From Flavilitoribacter nigricans DSM 23189 = NBRC 102662 (GTDB taxonomy: Bacteria > Bacteroidota > Bacteroidia > Chitinophagales > Saprospiraceae), in assembly GCF_002646595.1 (NCBI RefSeq), contig NZ_PDUD01000066.1:1-37709 (forward strand): DNA of 37,709 nt, read 5' to 3'. The position numbers and the translations under genes are program-made. The notes under the pieces are model-generated. The model was not told the DNA's origin. It did not search any database and saw nothing but the letters and a program-made list of their open reading frames with translations. The number at the start of each line of letters is the position of its first letter. Position 1 is the stretch's first letter. Shown here piece by piece: positions 26,588-35,083 of the stretch.

Positions 26588-26624
26588 ATAAGAAAAGAGT
26601 TACCATTTGACATGATAACTCTTT
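26588..26624 (-). terminator. Intrinsic terminator of rplY
   Basis: AAAGAGTTA (26594-26602) and TAACTCTTT (26616-26624) form a perfect 9-bp stem with a 13-nt loop. On the minus strand the T-rich stretch TTTTCTTATTTTCG follows. It lies about 54 nt past the rplY stop; a smaller GGACC/GGGTCC-type hairpin sits nearer the stop at about 26647-26662. Confidence 0.7.
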
Positions 26625-26677
26625 CCAAAGCTTTATGCATCAAGCCGGACCGCTGCGGGTCCCAACCATACTCTGTC

Positions 26678-27265
26678 TTACTTAGCCGCTGCCGCTGCTG
26701 CCGAAGCCGCACTACGCAGTGCTCTCGGAATTTCAATGGTAGCGATGGGAATACTCGGAGAGTTCATGATCTCTACACCTTCTACGGTTTTGATATCACG
26801 TACCCGGATAGATTGCCCAAGTTCCAGTTTGGAAACATCGGCAGTCATCTCGTATACCATGTTCTCAGGAGTGGTCTTGATCTTAACCAGACGCAGGTTT
26901 TGCTGCAGTTTACCACCAACTTTTACACCCGGAGCGGAACCGGTGAAGCGGATGGGAACCTGAATTCTAACGGTAGCGCCGTCAGTCAGTTGGAGGAAAT
27001 CCAGGTGCTGGATCTCATCACTAACCGGATGGAACTGCTTGTCCTTAAGAATGCAACGATAAGCATTGCCGTTTACATTTACTTCGGCAACTTTGAAATC
27101 GGAGGTATAGATCAAGGGGCGTACATCTCTTGCAGAAACGGAGAAATGCAACACATCATCACCACCATACATTACGGCGGGCACCAATTCTTCCTTCCGC
27201 AGCGCTTTGGTAGCGCTTTTGCTCATTACCTTTCTTTCCTGACCCTCCAGAGTAACTACTTTCAT
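26678..27265 (-). CDS. rplY: 50S ribosomal protein L25/general stress protein Ctc
   Basis: This 195-residue protein is of the long (Ctc/TL5) type. It has an N-terminal L25 5S-rRNA-binding domain (about 1-90; the KALRKEELVPAVMYGG block) and a C-terminal beta domain (about 95-180; YEMTADVSKLELGQSIRVRDIK). It ends in an Ala-rich tail, common in Bacteroidota L25. It binds 5S rRNA on the large subunit. It follows prs by 115 nt on the same strand, an order also known from Bacillus (prs-ctc). It has its own -33/-7 promoter in the gap and a terminator after it. Expression may therefore be partly independent of prs. Confidence 0.94.
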   Translation of the reverse strand: MKVVTLEGQERKVMSKSATKALRKEELVPAVMYGGDDVLHFSVSARDVRPLIYTSDFKVAEVNVNGNAYRCILKDKQFHPVSDEIQHLDFLQLTDGATVRIQVPIRFTGSAPGVKVGGKLQQNLRLVKIKTTPENMVYEMTADVSKLELGQSIRVRDIKTVEGVEIMNSPSIPIATIEIPRALRSAASAAAAAAK

Positions 27266-27331
27266 GGCTGATTAGCTTTTGCGAATTACATTTAAATGCG
27301 TTTCAGGAACAATGGGTTCCAAAACGGCACG

Positions 27332-27360
27332 CAAAGATAGGCATTTATTCTAAAAATCAA
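27332..27360 (-). promoter_or_regulatory. rplY promoter
   Basis: On the minus strand TTG (27358-27360) is followed by an 18-nt spacer and TATCTTTG (27332-27339), close to the Bacteroidota consensus. Transcription would start near 27325, giving a leader of about 60 nt. Confidence 0.65.
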
Positions 27361-27380
27361 TGCAATAGGTAAAAAAAATA

Positions 27381-28322
27381 TTACCCCTCCACAAAGAGTG
27401 CGGAAATTGAACGATGCTCGTGGGTATTTCGGATCGCTCTGGCAAAGAGTTTGGACGTGGGCAAGACCTTGATCTTGGAAGATTCCCGTTTCAGCGGAAT
27501 GGTATCCGTCACCAGCAGTTCGGTCAGTGGCGACTTCTCTATATTCTCGTAGGCTTTGCCGGAAAGCACCGGGTGCGTACAGAGTGCCCGTACACTTTTA
27601 GCCCCTTTTTTCAGAATGATCTCGGCGGCCCGGCAGAGCGTGCCGGCCGTGTCGACCAGGTCATCCACCAGGATGACATCCGCACCGTCTACATCACCGA
27701 TGACCGTCATGCCCGCCACCTCATTGGCGCGCTTGCGGTACTTATCACAGATCACCAGGTTTTTTTCAAAATGCTTGGCGTAGGTCCGGGCCCTTTTCAC
27801 TCCGCCTACATCCGGCGAGGCGAAAATGGTATCATCCAGGTTCTGTTCCTGCAGGTAAGGAATATAGATCGCTTCGCTTTTGAGGTGATCCACCGGGATA
27901 TCGAAGAAACCCTGGATCTGGTCCGCGTGCAGGTCCATGGTCATGATCCGGTTGGCACCGGCAGCCTGCAGCATTTCGGCGATCAGTTTGGCTGAGATCG
28001 GCACCCGGGGTTTATCTTTCCGGTCCTGCCGGGCGTAACCGAAATACGGGATCACCGCCGTGATATAGGAGGCCGAAGCCCGGCGGGCGGCGTCCATCAT
28101 CAGCAAAAGCTCCATGATGTTTTCGGAAGGCGCAAAGGTAGACTGAATGAAGAACACATAGCAACCTCTTACCGACTCGTTGATCACAGGCTGCATTTCG
28201 CCGTCACTAAAACGATGTACGCTCAGGTCTCCCAGGGGCTGTTGGTAATAATCAGCGATCTTATCCGCGAGGTATCTGGAATTGGTACCTGAAAACAGTT
28301 TGACTTCTTCTAGTCTGGCCAT
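27381..28322 (-). CDS. prs: Ribose-phosphate pyrophosphokinase (PRPP synthetase)
   Basis: This 313-residue enzyme makes PRPP from ribose-5-phosphate and ATP for nucleotide, His, Trp and NAD synthesis. Motifs: the N-terminal FSGTNSRYLADKIADYY with FSDGEMQP, the ATP-site YFGYARQDRK, the divalent-cation/PRPP-signature DLHADQIQGFFDIPVDHL and the ribose-5-phosphate loop VDDLVDTAGTLC. The length is typical of class I enzymes. A -7 box lies 32 nt upstream of the start, and rplY follows in the same direction. Confidence 0.96.
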   Translation of the reverse strand: MARLEEVKLFSGTNSRYLADKIADYYQQPLGDLSVHRFSDGEMQPVINESVRGCYVFFIQSTFAPSENIMELLLMMDAARRASASYITAVIPYFGYARQDRKDKPRVPISAKLIAEMLQAAGANRIMTMDLHADQIQGFFDIPVDHLKSEAIYIPYLQEQNLDDTIFASPDVGGVKRARTYAKHFEKNLVICDKYRKRANEVAGMTVIGDVDGADVILVDDLVDTAGTLCRAAEIILKKGAKSVRALCTHPVLSGKAYENIEKSPLTELLVTDTIPLKRESSKIKVLPTSKLFARAIRNTHEHRSISALFVEG

Positions 28323-28353
28323 AAATCCTTAAGGGATTGTGTGAAAGTTAGGG

Positions 28354-28361
28354 CAAAGTTA
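28354..28361 (-). promoter_or_regulatory. Candidate -7 box for prs
   Basis: TAACTTTG on the minus strand fits TAnnTTTG and lies about 32 nt upstream of the prs start. No clear -33 box is found at the right spacing. A plus-strand match lies only 6 nt away, suggesting back-to-back divergent promoters. Confidence 0.5.
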
Positions 28362-28367
28362 CTATTC

Positions 28368-28375
28368 TACTTTTG
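28368..28375 (+). promoter_or_regulatory. Candidate -7 box for the OB-fold membrane protein gene
   Basis: TACTTTTG on the plus strand fits TAnnTTTG. It would give a long leader of about 145 nt before the start codon. The -33 region is not conserved. Confidence 0.35.
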
Positions 28376-28530
28376 TAATTCTGCACTATGGGCCGGGCAA
28401 ATCACCGAAGATATTTCAACATTAGCCGAAAAAGTGCCCCCGTTCGTCTATTGCTTGCGGCAGAAGTCCAACAGCCGCTTAATTTTGTTCGTTGAAGTGG
28501 CATACATAAATTATTATGAACTTCTTTATA

Positions 28531-29103
28531 ATGACAAATTGGTGGACATCATTGGCCTGGGAGAAACAAGCTTTCTGGAGCCTGGCCATCGTATCCAGCA
28601 TTCTGCTGGGTATTTTGTTCCTGTCCTCCCTGCTGGATGAAGAAGCCGAAGAACCGGAAACTGCCGCTCAAAAAGGATTTTCCCACTGGATGGACTCCCG
28701 TTTTGTGCTGGTCTTTTTTACCGCTCTGGGCTGGGCCGGCTTAGTCGTTTTTCATAACACCAACTCTCTGGATCGCAGCGTGGTCTGGGCTTCCGTATTT
28801 GGCCTGGTCATTGCCGTATTGGTCCGCTGGCTCGATATCAGTGGCCGTCGTCTCCGCTCCAAACCAATGCCCAAGATCGGAGATGTCTTGTCTACCGGTG
28901 AGGTTCTGCAACCCATTCCTCCCCATCGCAACGGTTTTGGGAAAGTCCAGATCAACGATCGCCGGTCACATTACACCATAGATGCCATCACCGCCGGCCG
29001 GGAGATCCCCCGGGGTACTTCCGTCAGAGTAGTAGATGTGATCGATGACCACGTTATCCTGGTGGAGAGCCTGGAGCCACAATATCCCGGTCAGCGCAAA
29101 TAA
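28531..29103 (+). CDS. Membrane protein with NfeD-like OB-fold domain
   Basis: This protein of about 190 residues has three hydrophobic membrane segments: about 12-30 (FWSLAIVSSILLGILFL), 60-77 (FVLVFFTALGWAGLVVF) and 83-104 (VVWASVFGLVIAVLVRW). A C-terminal soluble beta domain (about 115-185) reads GDVLSTGEVLQPIPPHRNG and RGTSVRVVDVIDDHVILVE, the pattern of NfeD/OB-fold domains. Homologues with this layout usually sit near flotillin or stomatin genes, but none is here. I start at ATG 28531 (MTNWW) because related proteins begin M..WW just before the first helix; ATG 28516 is also possible. Function unknown. Confidence 0.75.
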   Translation: MTNWWTSLAWEKQAFWSLAIVSSILLGILFLSSLLDEEAEEPETAAQKGFSHWMDSRFVLVFFTALGWAGLVVFHNTNSLDRSVVWASVFGLVIAVLVRWLDISGRRLRSKPMPKIGDVLSTGEVLQPIPPHRNGFGKVQINDRRSHYTIDAITAGREIPRGTSVRVVDVIDDHVILVESLEPQYPGQRK

Positions 29104-29172
29104 CCAGCCCGGCTTCCCCTTAAAAAAAGACTACCTTTCCGTTCCTGATTTTTTCCAAAGTAATTTTCAATT

Positions 29173-30186
29173 ATGTTCGAGGATCTGTTCCTGGCTTATG
29201 CCATCGGAGATGCTTTTGGAGCCGGTGTTGAGTTTCAGGATCGTGACTGGATCCGGCAGCACGTAGATTTCAGTCGCCTGGTGAATGCCCGCGCTTCCAT
29301 TCGCGCCGACGTCCCCGACCCCGAAATGTTTACCAGACACTACACTCCCTGGGAATATTCAGATGATACGGAAATGACTATCGGCACGGCTCGGGCGCTG
29401 CTATCCGGCCGGCCATTCACGGCCGAACTATTAATAGAATACTGGAGCCGGGAATATCAGTCCGGCGTAGCGACTAAAGGATACGGCCGCAACGGGCACG
29501 GTTCCATGCGCTGGGTATACAGCGGCGCCAAAAGTATAGAAGAGGTATGGCGATTTCAGGCCACCCGGGAATATCCCGGCAACGCAGCCCCCATGCGGGC
29601 GGTTCCGCTGGGTTTTGCACCCAGCCATCTGATCGACGATTACGCGCTGATCAATGCCGATGCTACCCATCCTCATCCCAAGGCCCGGGCCGCAAATATC
29701 CTGGTTGCGCGGGCCTGCCGTTATTTACTGGTCGAAAAGCAGGATCCTGCAAAACTAATCCATAATATACTACCGTTCCTGCAGGAAACGGATCGGGAGA
29801 CTGCCGATCTATTGCTGCAGATCGATCGCCTACCTCCACCGCATCTCCTGCAACCGCAACATTATACGCTGCTATGCGGGCCGCAACCGATCCGGGAACC
29901 GCGCTTCCCGGAAGGTATCCACGGGCTACCGTCTGATGCCATGCTCACCGCCGGCGCCGTGGCATATATGCTGAAACACTTTCGCAATACCTTTTCCGGC
30001 CTGCAATTTGCCATCCGGCTGGGAGGCGATGTCGACACCGTTGCCGGGATCGTCACCGGTATCCTGGCCGGACGCTACGGCAGCAGCAGCCTGCCCGGCT
30101 TTATGCGCCGGAGTGTAGAGGGCATTCCCCTATTGCGGGAACTGGCCAAAGATTTTGGCAGATGGGTATCCGATAATCAATCCTGA
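29173..30186 (+). CDS. ADP-ribosylglycohydrolase family protein
   Basis: This 337-residue all-helical ARH/DraG-family protein would remove ADP-ribose from proteins or small molecules using a binuclear Mg centre. Metal-ligand motifs are visible: GDAFGAGVEF (12-21), YSDDTEMTIG (62-71; the DDT motif) and GGDVDTVAGIVTG near the C-terminus. The NGHGSMRW block is also family-typical. There is no ADP-ribosyltransferase gene nearby and no signal peptide, so it acts in the cytosol on an unknown target. It follows the OB-fold membrane protein by 69 nt in the same direction and may share its transcript. Confidence 0.9.
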   Translation: MFEDLFLAYAIGDAFGAGVEFQDRDWIRQHVDFSRLVNARASIRADVPDPEMFTRHYTPWEYSDDTEMTIGTARALLSGRPFTAELLIEYWSREYQSGVATKGYGRNGHGSMRWVYSGAKSIEEVWRFQATREYPGNAAPMRAVPLGFAPSHLIDDYALINADATHPHPKARAANILVARACRYLLVEKQDPAKLIHNILPFLQETDRETADLLLQIDRLPPPHLLQPQHYTLLCGPQPIREPRFPEGIHGLPSDAMLTAGAVAYMLKHFRNTFSGLQFAIRLGGDVDTVAGIVTGILAGRYGSSSLPGFMRRSVEGIPLLRELAKDFGRWVSDNQS

Positions 30187-30331
30187 ACGACTTGGCAAGA
30201 CTATGATCCTAAGCCCGGATCTTCACTATGTGGCTCCGCTCCGCAACGACTCCTTTTCGTGACTTTTTGAAAAAATCGACGTCTAAATATCGAATGTTAG
30301 TTTAAATGCGAAACTAAGCCAACTTTTTACT

Positions 30332-30339
30332 TATTTTTG
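30332..30339 (+). promoter_or_regulatory. Candidate -7 box for nadA
   Basis: TATTTTTG fits TAnnTTTG and lies about 58 nt upstream of the nadA start. The -33 region lacks TTTG. The 210-bp gap otherwise shows only a small GATCC/GGATC hairpin near 30205-30220. Confidence 0.45.
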
Positions 30340-30396
30340 TGTTAATTCGAAAAAGCCCGGGCCGCAAAAGAAACGGTCCACAAAACCAATAATACT

Positions 30397-31401
30397 ATGA
30401 TGGATCTTGCTGTAGCCAAAAAGAATCTGGAAAAGAACGGGTACCTCGACCTGGAAGTCGATCCTACACTGGATCTTTTCGAGGAGATCGAAAAACTGAA
30501 AAAAGAAAAAAATGCCATTATCCTGGCTCACTATTACCAGGAAGCGGATATTCAGGATATAGCGGACTACATCGGAGACAGTCTCGGACTGTCCCAGCAG
30601 GCCGCCAGCACGGATGCGGATATGATCGTCTTTGCCGGTGTACACTTTATGGCGGAGACGGCCAAAATGCTGTCACCGGACAAAAAGGTCATTCTACCGG
30701 ACCTCAAAGCCGGTTGCTCGCTGGCCGATTCCTGTCCGCCGGAGCTTTTCCGCAAATTTAAAGCCAAATATCCCGATCACGTGGTGGTCAGTTATATCAA
30801 CTGCACCGCAGAGCTCAAGACCCTCACGGATATCTGTTGTACATCTACCAATGCCGTACACATTATCGAAAGTATCCCAAAAGATAAGGAGATCATTTTC
30901 GCACCCGATATCAACCTGGGCCGGTACCTGGTGAAAAAAACAGGACGTGATATGGTGCTCTGGAACGGTTCCTGCATGGTACATGAGATCTTTTCCGGCG
31001 AAAAGATCACCAAACTGATCGAACGCCATCCGGAGGCCAAATTTATCGCTCACCCGGAATGTGAGGCGCATATTCTGGAAATTGCCGATTTCATCGGTTC
31101 AACTACCGGATTACTAAATTATACCAAACGCAGTGACGCAAAAGAATTCATCGTAGCGACGGAGGCCGGTATCATCCACCAGATGCAAAAAGCATCACCG
31201 GACAAAACCTTCATCCCGGCGCCACCGAATAATACCTGTGCCTGCAACGAATGCCCGCACATGCGTCGCAATACACTGGAAAAGCTCTATCTCAGTATGA
31301 AATACGAGCAGCCGGAGATCATTCTTCCACAGTGGGTGATCGACGAGGGCCGGGCTTCCATTGACCGCATGCTCGAAATTTCTGCGAAAGCCGGGCTTTA
31401 G
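30397..31401 (+). CDS. nadA: Quinolinate synthase (NadA)
   Basis: This 334-residue [4Fe-4S] enzyme condenses iminoaspartate with dihydroxyacetone phosphate to quinolinate in de novo NAD synthesis. Candidate cluster cysteines are Cys107/Cys113 (AGCSLADSC), Cys193 (NGSCMVHE) and the C-terminal CACNEC (281-286). The substrate-binding [18 protein letters not shown] block (45-62) and [11 protein letters not shown] (131-141) are also typical. The partner genes nadB and nadC are not in the window. Two adjacent ATGs (30397, 30400) are equally possible starts. It ends at a long bidirectional hairpin. Confidence 0.96.
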   Translation: MMDLAVAKKNLEKNGYLDLEVDPTLDLFEEIEKLKKEKNAIILAHYYQEADIQDIADYIGDSLGLSQQAASTDADMIVFAGVHFMAETAKMLSPDKKVILPDLKAGCSLADSCPPELFRKFKAKYPDHVVVSYINCTAELKTLTDICCTSTNAVHIIESIPKDKEIIFAPDINLGRYLVKKTGRDMVLWNGSCMVHEIFSGEKITKLIERHPEAKFIAHPECEAHILEIADFIGSTTGLLNYTKRSDAKEFIVATEAGIIHQMQKASPDKTFIPAPPNNTCACNECPHMRRNTLEKLYLSMKYEQPEIILPQWVIDEGRASIDRMLEISAKAGL

Positions 31402-31413
31402 TTGGTAAATCAA

Positions 31414-31471
31414 TGATCTGATGATTTAATGATTTGATGGATTTTCGTCACATCATTGAATCATCAGATCA
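31414..31471. terminator. Long bidirectional hairpin between nadA and the Gfo/Idh gene
   Basis: A 20-bp stem with one mismatch (31414-31433 with 31452-31471; outer arms TGATCTGATGATT and AATCATCAGATCA) surrounds an 18-nt loop in the convergent gap. Internal repeats of TGAT-type words are visible. It probably ends both transcripts. Confidence 0.7.
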
Positions 31472-31479
31472 CTGCATCA

Positions 31480-32769
31480 TTAGATAAGTTTCCAGCCTTT
31501 TCTGGCTTTGCGTGACAGTAATTTGTTCGCCGCTTTGTCGCCGACAAACTTTTCCTTTTTAGCATTCCATTCCAGTTTTCTACCCAACCGGTAGGAGATT
31601 AAGCCCAGGTGCATGGGCAGGGTCATATCCCGGGCGTAGGCCAAATCGGACTCGGGCTGTGTACGCGATTTTACCGCATCCACAAAGTTTTGCTGGTGTC
31701 CCGGCGAGCGCGGGATGGTCTTCCCGACTTCCGGAATATCTTCTACCGTCTCTCCATTGATGGTGATCGACCGGGAACCGTAATCGCAAATGAGCGTTCC
31801 TTTATCTCCCTCGAAGTAGGCTCCGATGTGCCGGTCGGCCGCTCCGGGCACATCCGGCGGCGTGGAGGTCCAGAAAACTTTAAGTCCCTCAAACTGATAA
31901 TCGATATCGATCCATTTCGGCGTATCCGCCGTGCCGGCCGCCTCTTCCCCACGGGCCTCGATTCTTTGCAGTCCTTTCGGCTGGATCGCCCACCACACCA
32001 CATCGGCGATATGGCACCAGAAATCAGCGAATACCCCGCCGGAATAATCCATGAAATAACGATACGTAAAATGGCAGCGCTCGGGGAAATAATCCCGCTC
32101 CGGAGCCGGTCCCTGCCACATATCCCAGTTGAGTGTAGCGGGCGGCGCCTGGATTTTTGGCGGTCCGATCATCGGTGGTTCACCGGTTTTCCACAACCTC
32201 ACGGTATGTACCTTACCGATCGCTCCCGAGCGAATGAGTTCCACGACCCGGTGGTAATTGTCCGTGGCGTGGATCTGGGTACCCAATTGAAAGATCCGAT
32301 CGTATTTATTCAGGGCTTTGAGCATCTTCTGTCCCTCTTTTACATCGTAAGAGAGCGGTTTCTCTCCGTATACGTCCTTCCCGGCCTGAAACGCCAGCGT
32401 GGCGATACTGGCGTGCCAGTGATCCGGCGTAGCGCAGGTAATGGCATCGATATCTTTCCGATCCAGGATATGTCGAAAATCCTCGTAGGTATCAACTTTG
32501 CCGTCCGGCTGCTTCTCTTTTAATTTTTTCAGGGTATCTCCCAGATGTTGCTGGTCTACATCGCACAGGGCGACAATTTCCACTTCCGGCAGACTGGCAA
32601 ACCAGTTCATATGGTTGTTCCCCATACCTCCCAGTCCGATATGAGCTACGCGGAGGCGGTCACTGGCAACCACCTTACCGCTCAGAGCGGGCATGATCAT
32701 AAAACCGGCGGCGGCGAGTGTTGATCTTTTTATAAATGTTCTCCTGTTGTGCAGTTGGTCCTTTTGCAT
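31480..32769 (-). CDS. Gfo/Idh/MocA family oxidoreductase with Tat signal
   Basis: This 429-residue NAD(P)-dependent oxidoreductase has a twin-arginine leader (NRRTFIKRSTLAAAGFMIMP), so it is exported folded with its cofactor. The Rossmann fold begins LRVAHIGLGGMGNNH. The TPDHWHASIA and GEKPLSYDVKEG blocks mark the Gfo/Idh/MocA family. The C-terminal domain has the HFTYRYFMDYSGGVFADFWCH segment common in the Bacteroidota/Planctomycetota Tat-exported branch, usually linked to sugar metabolism. Substrate unknown. It stands alone, with a 289-bp upstream gap lacking a clear promoter box. Confidence 0.9.
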   Translation of the reverse strand: MQKDQLHNRRTFIKRSTLAAAGFMIMPALSGKVVASDRLRVAHIGLGGMGNNHMNWFASLPEVEIVALCDVDQQHLGDTLKKLKEKQPDGKVDTYEDFRHILDRKDIDAITCATPDHWHASIATLAFQAGKDVYGEKPLSYDVKEGQKMLKALNKYDRIFQLGTQIHATDNYHRVVELIRSGAIGKVHTVRLWKTGEPPMIGPPKIQAPPATLNWDMWQGPAPERDYFPERCHFTYRYFMDYSGGVFADFWCHIADVVWWAIQPKGLQRIEARGEEAAGTADTPKWIDIDYQFEGLKVFWTSTPPDVPGAADRHIGAYFEGDKGTLICDYGSRSITINGETVEDIPEVGKTIPRSPGHQQNFVDAVKSRTQPESDLAYARDMTLPMHLGLISYRLGRKLEWNAKKEKFVGDKAANKLLSRKARKGWKLI

Positions 32770-32973
32770 CGTGATCGTTTTGGTATGAGTATTTTGATAG
32801 AGTTGGTATCCGGAAATGAAAAAAGTAAATGATCCATGATAATAGACCCGGGCAGTAGTTTCAAACCCTGATTTTATCGATAAGCGAATGGTGCAATTGA
32901 GATGATTTCACCAATTATTCATTTGGGATCAATTAAGGTAGGAGTTTTTTAAAACTAACCAAGTAGGGACCAT

Positions 32974-33010
32974 AAAAAATGGCCCACAGGAAAGATATCC
33001 CTGTGGACCA
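32974..33010 (-). terminator. Intrinsic terminator of the CHRD-like gene
   Basis: TGGCCCACAGG (32980-32990) and CCTGTGGACCA (33000-33010) form an 11-bp stem with one mismatch. On the minus strand TTTTTT (32974-32979) follows. A second small hairpin, GGTTTC/GAAACC (33024-33038), lies nearer the stop codon. Confidence 0.8.
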
Positions 33011-33058
33011 ATTTGGCTATTGGGGTTTCATTGAAACCAAATATTCACTCTATTTAAC

Positions 33059-33691
33059 TTATCTTCTACCGGACGCGCCAACTGGGTAGATATCCGGTGT
33101 TCCCAGGGAACCGCAGGCTACCGGCAGTGTAGGCCAGTATTCGTCCATTACGGTACCTCCGTGCAGTACGATCTCCCGGTTTTGCAATACTTTCAGACTG
33201 CTCACCATTTCTGCGGAAAAAGTACGTTCGTACATCAGATCACCATTTTCATCGGCCATCGGGAAATTTCCTTCCTCGTCGGTCAGGGAAAGTAATACGC
33301 CGCCGTAGAAAGGCACGCCTTCTCCTAGATCGATGATCCCATCTTCATTGGTATCGGCACTCTCATCGGGACATACGGCAGGGCGGGTGTTATCCGCAAA
33401 ACCGTGGATATGTTGTGGGTGCACCATATTGGCCTCCAGGCCGCTCGCCTCCACCATTACGGTCAGGCTGCCATCCGGGTTATCTGCTACCGTTACCGTA
33501 GCCATCGCTCCGGACATGTTCAGCATTCCCAGTTCGGCGGTATAGATCTTCGTTTTTGGTCCTTTGTGCGCTCTGGTTACCAGTTCCGCATCGCCGGATG
33601 CATCATCTGCAGGTGTAAATTTCTCTTTCTCACAGGCGGTCATCAGGCTGAAGGACACGGCAAAAAGCAATAAAATTCGCAAGGTTTTCAT
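33059..33691 (-). CDS. CHRD-like domain lipoprotein
   Basis: This lipoprotein of 210 residues has a signal MKTLRILLLFAVSFSLMTAC with lipobox MTAC (Cys20). Its central region (about 45-195) resembles CHRD/chordin-like domains: YTAELGMLNMSGAMATVTV, then HPQHIHGF, and a closing REIVLHGGTVMDEYWPTLPVACG. An EF-hand-like DTNEDGIIDLGEG loop (about 123-135) may bind Ca2+. Such proteins are surface-exposed or periplasmic and of unknown function. I chose the ATG at 33691, which begins the lipoprotein signal; the longer frame to 33844 adds 51 residues without features. Confidence 0.75.
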   Translation of the reverse strand: MKTLRILLLFAVSFSLMTACEKEKFTPADDASGDAELVTRAHKGPKTKIYTAELGMLNMSGAMATVTVADNPDGSLTVMVEASGLEANMVHPQHIHGFADNTRPAVCPDESADTNEDGIIDLGEGVPFYGGVLLSLTDEEGNFPMADENGDLMYERTFSAEMVSSLKVLQNREIVLHGGTVMDEYWPTLPVACGSLGTPDIYPVGASGRR

Positions 33692-34226
33692 AATAAATTT
33701 AGCTGATTTGGTTTGAGCACGGTACCAAGGTTTATTTGTGTTTGGGCAATAAACTTTCATACGACTAACGAACCGTTCCGTTCGGGTCTTCCTGGTCGGT
33801 GTATTCAAACTTGGGTTAAAAATTGAGTACCTGTGTTGCAACAACAGCGTAGATGAAGTCCTGGATTGTAATTTGGACTCTGCTACTATATACGGGCGTA
33901 AGCCCCTGTATGGATTTCCAATCAGGGAAAAAAATAATATTTAAGAGTATTTTTGGGAATTATTAATCGGGCTGCAAACGCCACTTTTTCGTTTATACTT
34001 CAGCTATTTTTCAGTCCGTACCTTACAGGTATGCACTTCAAAATAAGCTTCGTCTAAACAAAAAATTGACCGTTTTCGCCGCAAAGAAAAAATCCCAAAC
34101 ATACTCTAAGGCAAAAACCGGTTTTGTAACTACTCTGGATCTCTCTACACTTAACTGCGAACCGCCGAAGGAGGAACGGTAAGTTAGGAGCAATTTTGGG
34201 GAGAATTCATTAGAAGTGAGTGATTG
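33692..34226. other. Gene-free region containing MITE copy 2
   Basis: Of these 535 bp, 33945-34106 is a miniature transposable element. A 12-bp perfect palindrome AAAACCGGTTTT lies at 34114-34125. A TATGTTTG word (34096-34103, minus strand) falls inside the element's terminal repeat and is probably chance. The upstream region of the CHRD-like gene (33692-33944) shows no clear promoter box. Confidence 0.6.
33945..34106. mobile_element. Miniature inverted-repeat element (MITE), copy 2
   Basis: This 162-bp imperfect palindrome is flanked by the 3-bp direct repeat TAA (33942-33944 and 34107-34109). The 20-bp terminal repeats begin GAGTATTTTTGGGA at the left and GAGTATGTTTGGGA inward from the right, matching at 17 of 20 positions. 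The centre is TACCT-TAC-AGGTA at 34019-34031. It shares with copy 1 the core order CTATTTTT, CCGTA, TATGCA, AAAATA, GCTT, but the apical stem differs by paired changes (TAGC/GCTA in copy 1). It encodes nothing. Confidence 0.75.
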
Positions 34227-35066
34227 CTAGGCAAGAATATGACCGGGAATGGGTGATTTGTCCCGCTGGTAGACCTTGGGCAGCATCCCCGTAAACTCCT
34301 TAAAAGTGCGGGTAAAATGAGCCTGGTCGTAAAAACCCGAAGCGTGCGCCACTTCCGTCAGCGTCTTGTCATCGTGATGGTGAATGGTTTGCAGCCCCTG
34401 AAGAAATTTCTTATACCGCCAGTAGATCCCCGGTGAGAGGCCGAACCATTTCATAAACAGGCGGTGGGTCTGGCTGCGGGAATACCCCAGCAGCTTTTCG
34501 TACGGCAACTGCCCGACCGGCTCGGTTTGGCTCAACTTTTTTAATACGGACTCCATTTGGATGGCCATTGACACCTCACTATCGGGCTGAAAAAATCGGG
34601 ACAGCCAGTTTTCTACGATCGCGGCCCGTTGCTCAAAGGTTTTTATTTCGAGTAACTGTTCTTCCAACAGGTGCATGTCGCGGAAGATCAGGCTGCCTTC
34701 CAGAGAATTATTCGCCAGCTCTTTGGCGGGAAGACCGAAAAGGGCATAGGTAGCGGCGGGTTGTAATTCCACCCCCAGAAAATGGTAAGATTCAAAATTG
34801 AGCGATATGGTATTGGTCTGCAAACCGCCGATAAACCCAAATTCATGTAGTGGATCACCACCAATGGTAGATTGCTCCCCGATGGTGATCATTGGTGGCT
34901 GCTGGCCCAGGCGAAAAAACAATCCGTGACAACCGCTGGGAAAAATGGTCTGCCGCTGAAAACTGGTAAGCGGGTCCATTTTATGCTCCCAGATCATGGA
35001 GACTAAACCCTCCAGTTTTTTTGGCTTATACGCCCGGAAAAATGCCGTTTCTACCATAAAAAGCAA
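34227..35066 (-). CDS. AraC-family transcriptional regulator
   Basis: This 279-residue regulator has an N-terminal beta-rich sensing region (about 1-150) and a C-terminal double helix-turn-helix of the AraC/XylS type (about 170-270). The latter includes LGYSRSQTHRLFMKWFG in the first HTH and the signature LTEVAHASGFYDQAHFTRTFKEFTG in the second. The effector is unknown. It is divergent from the glycosyltransferase gene at 35236 with 169 bp between, so that gene is a likely target (inference). A TATCTTTG box lies 18 nt upstream of its start. Confidence 0.92.
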   Translation of the reverse strand: MLFMVETAFFRAYKPKKLEGLVSMIWEHKMDPLTSFQRQTIFPSGCHGLFFRLGQQPPMITIGEQSTIGGDPLHEFGFIGGLQTNTISLNFESYHFLGVELQPAATYALFGLPAKELANNSLEGSLIFRDMHLLEEQLLEIKTFEQRAAIVENWLSRFFQPDSEVSMAIQMESVLKKLSQTEPVGQLPYEKLLGYSRSQTHRLFMKWFGLSPGIYWRYKKFLQGLQTIHHHDDKTLTEVAHASGFYDQAHFTRTFKEFTGMLPKVYQRDKSPIPGHILA

Positions 35067-35083
35067 ATTGATGAACAGGTTTT

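Noticed and set aside
26315-27271. 318-residue open frame antisense to the nitrilase and rplY genes
   Set aside because: It spans two real genes and the terminator between them on the other strand.
31609-32523. 304-residue open frame antisense to the Gfo/Idh gene
   Set aside because: The opposite strand encodes a clear Gfo/Idh/MocA protein with Tat signal; this frame is its shadow.
34096-34103. TATGTTTG as a minus-strand promoter for the CHRD-like gene
   Set aside because: It lies inside the MITE's terminal repeat, has no -33 box and is about 400 nt from the gene.
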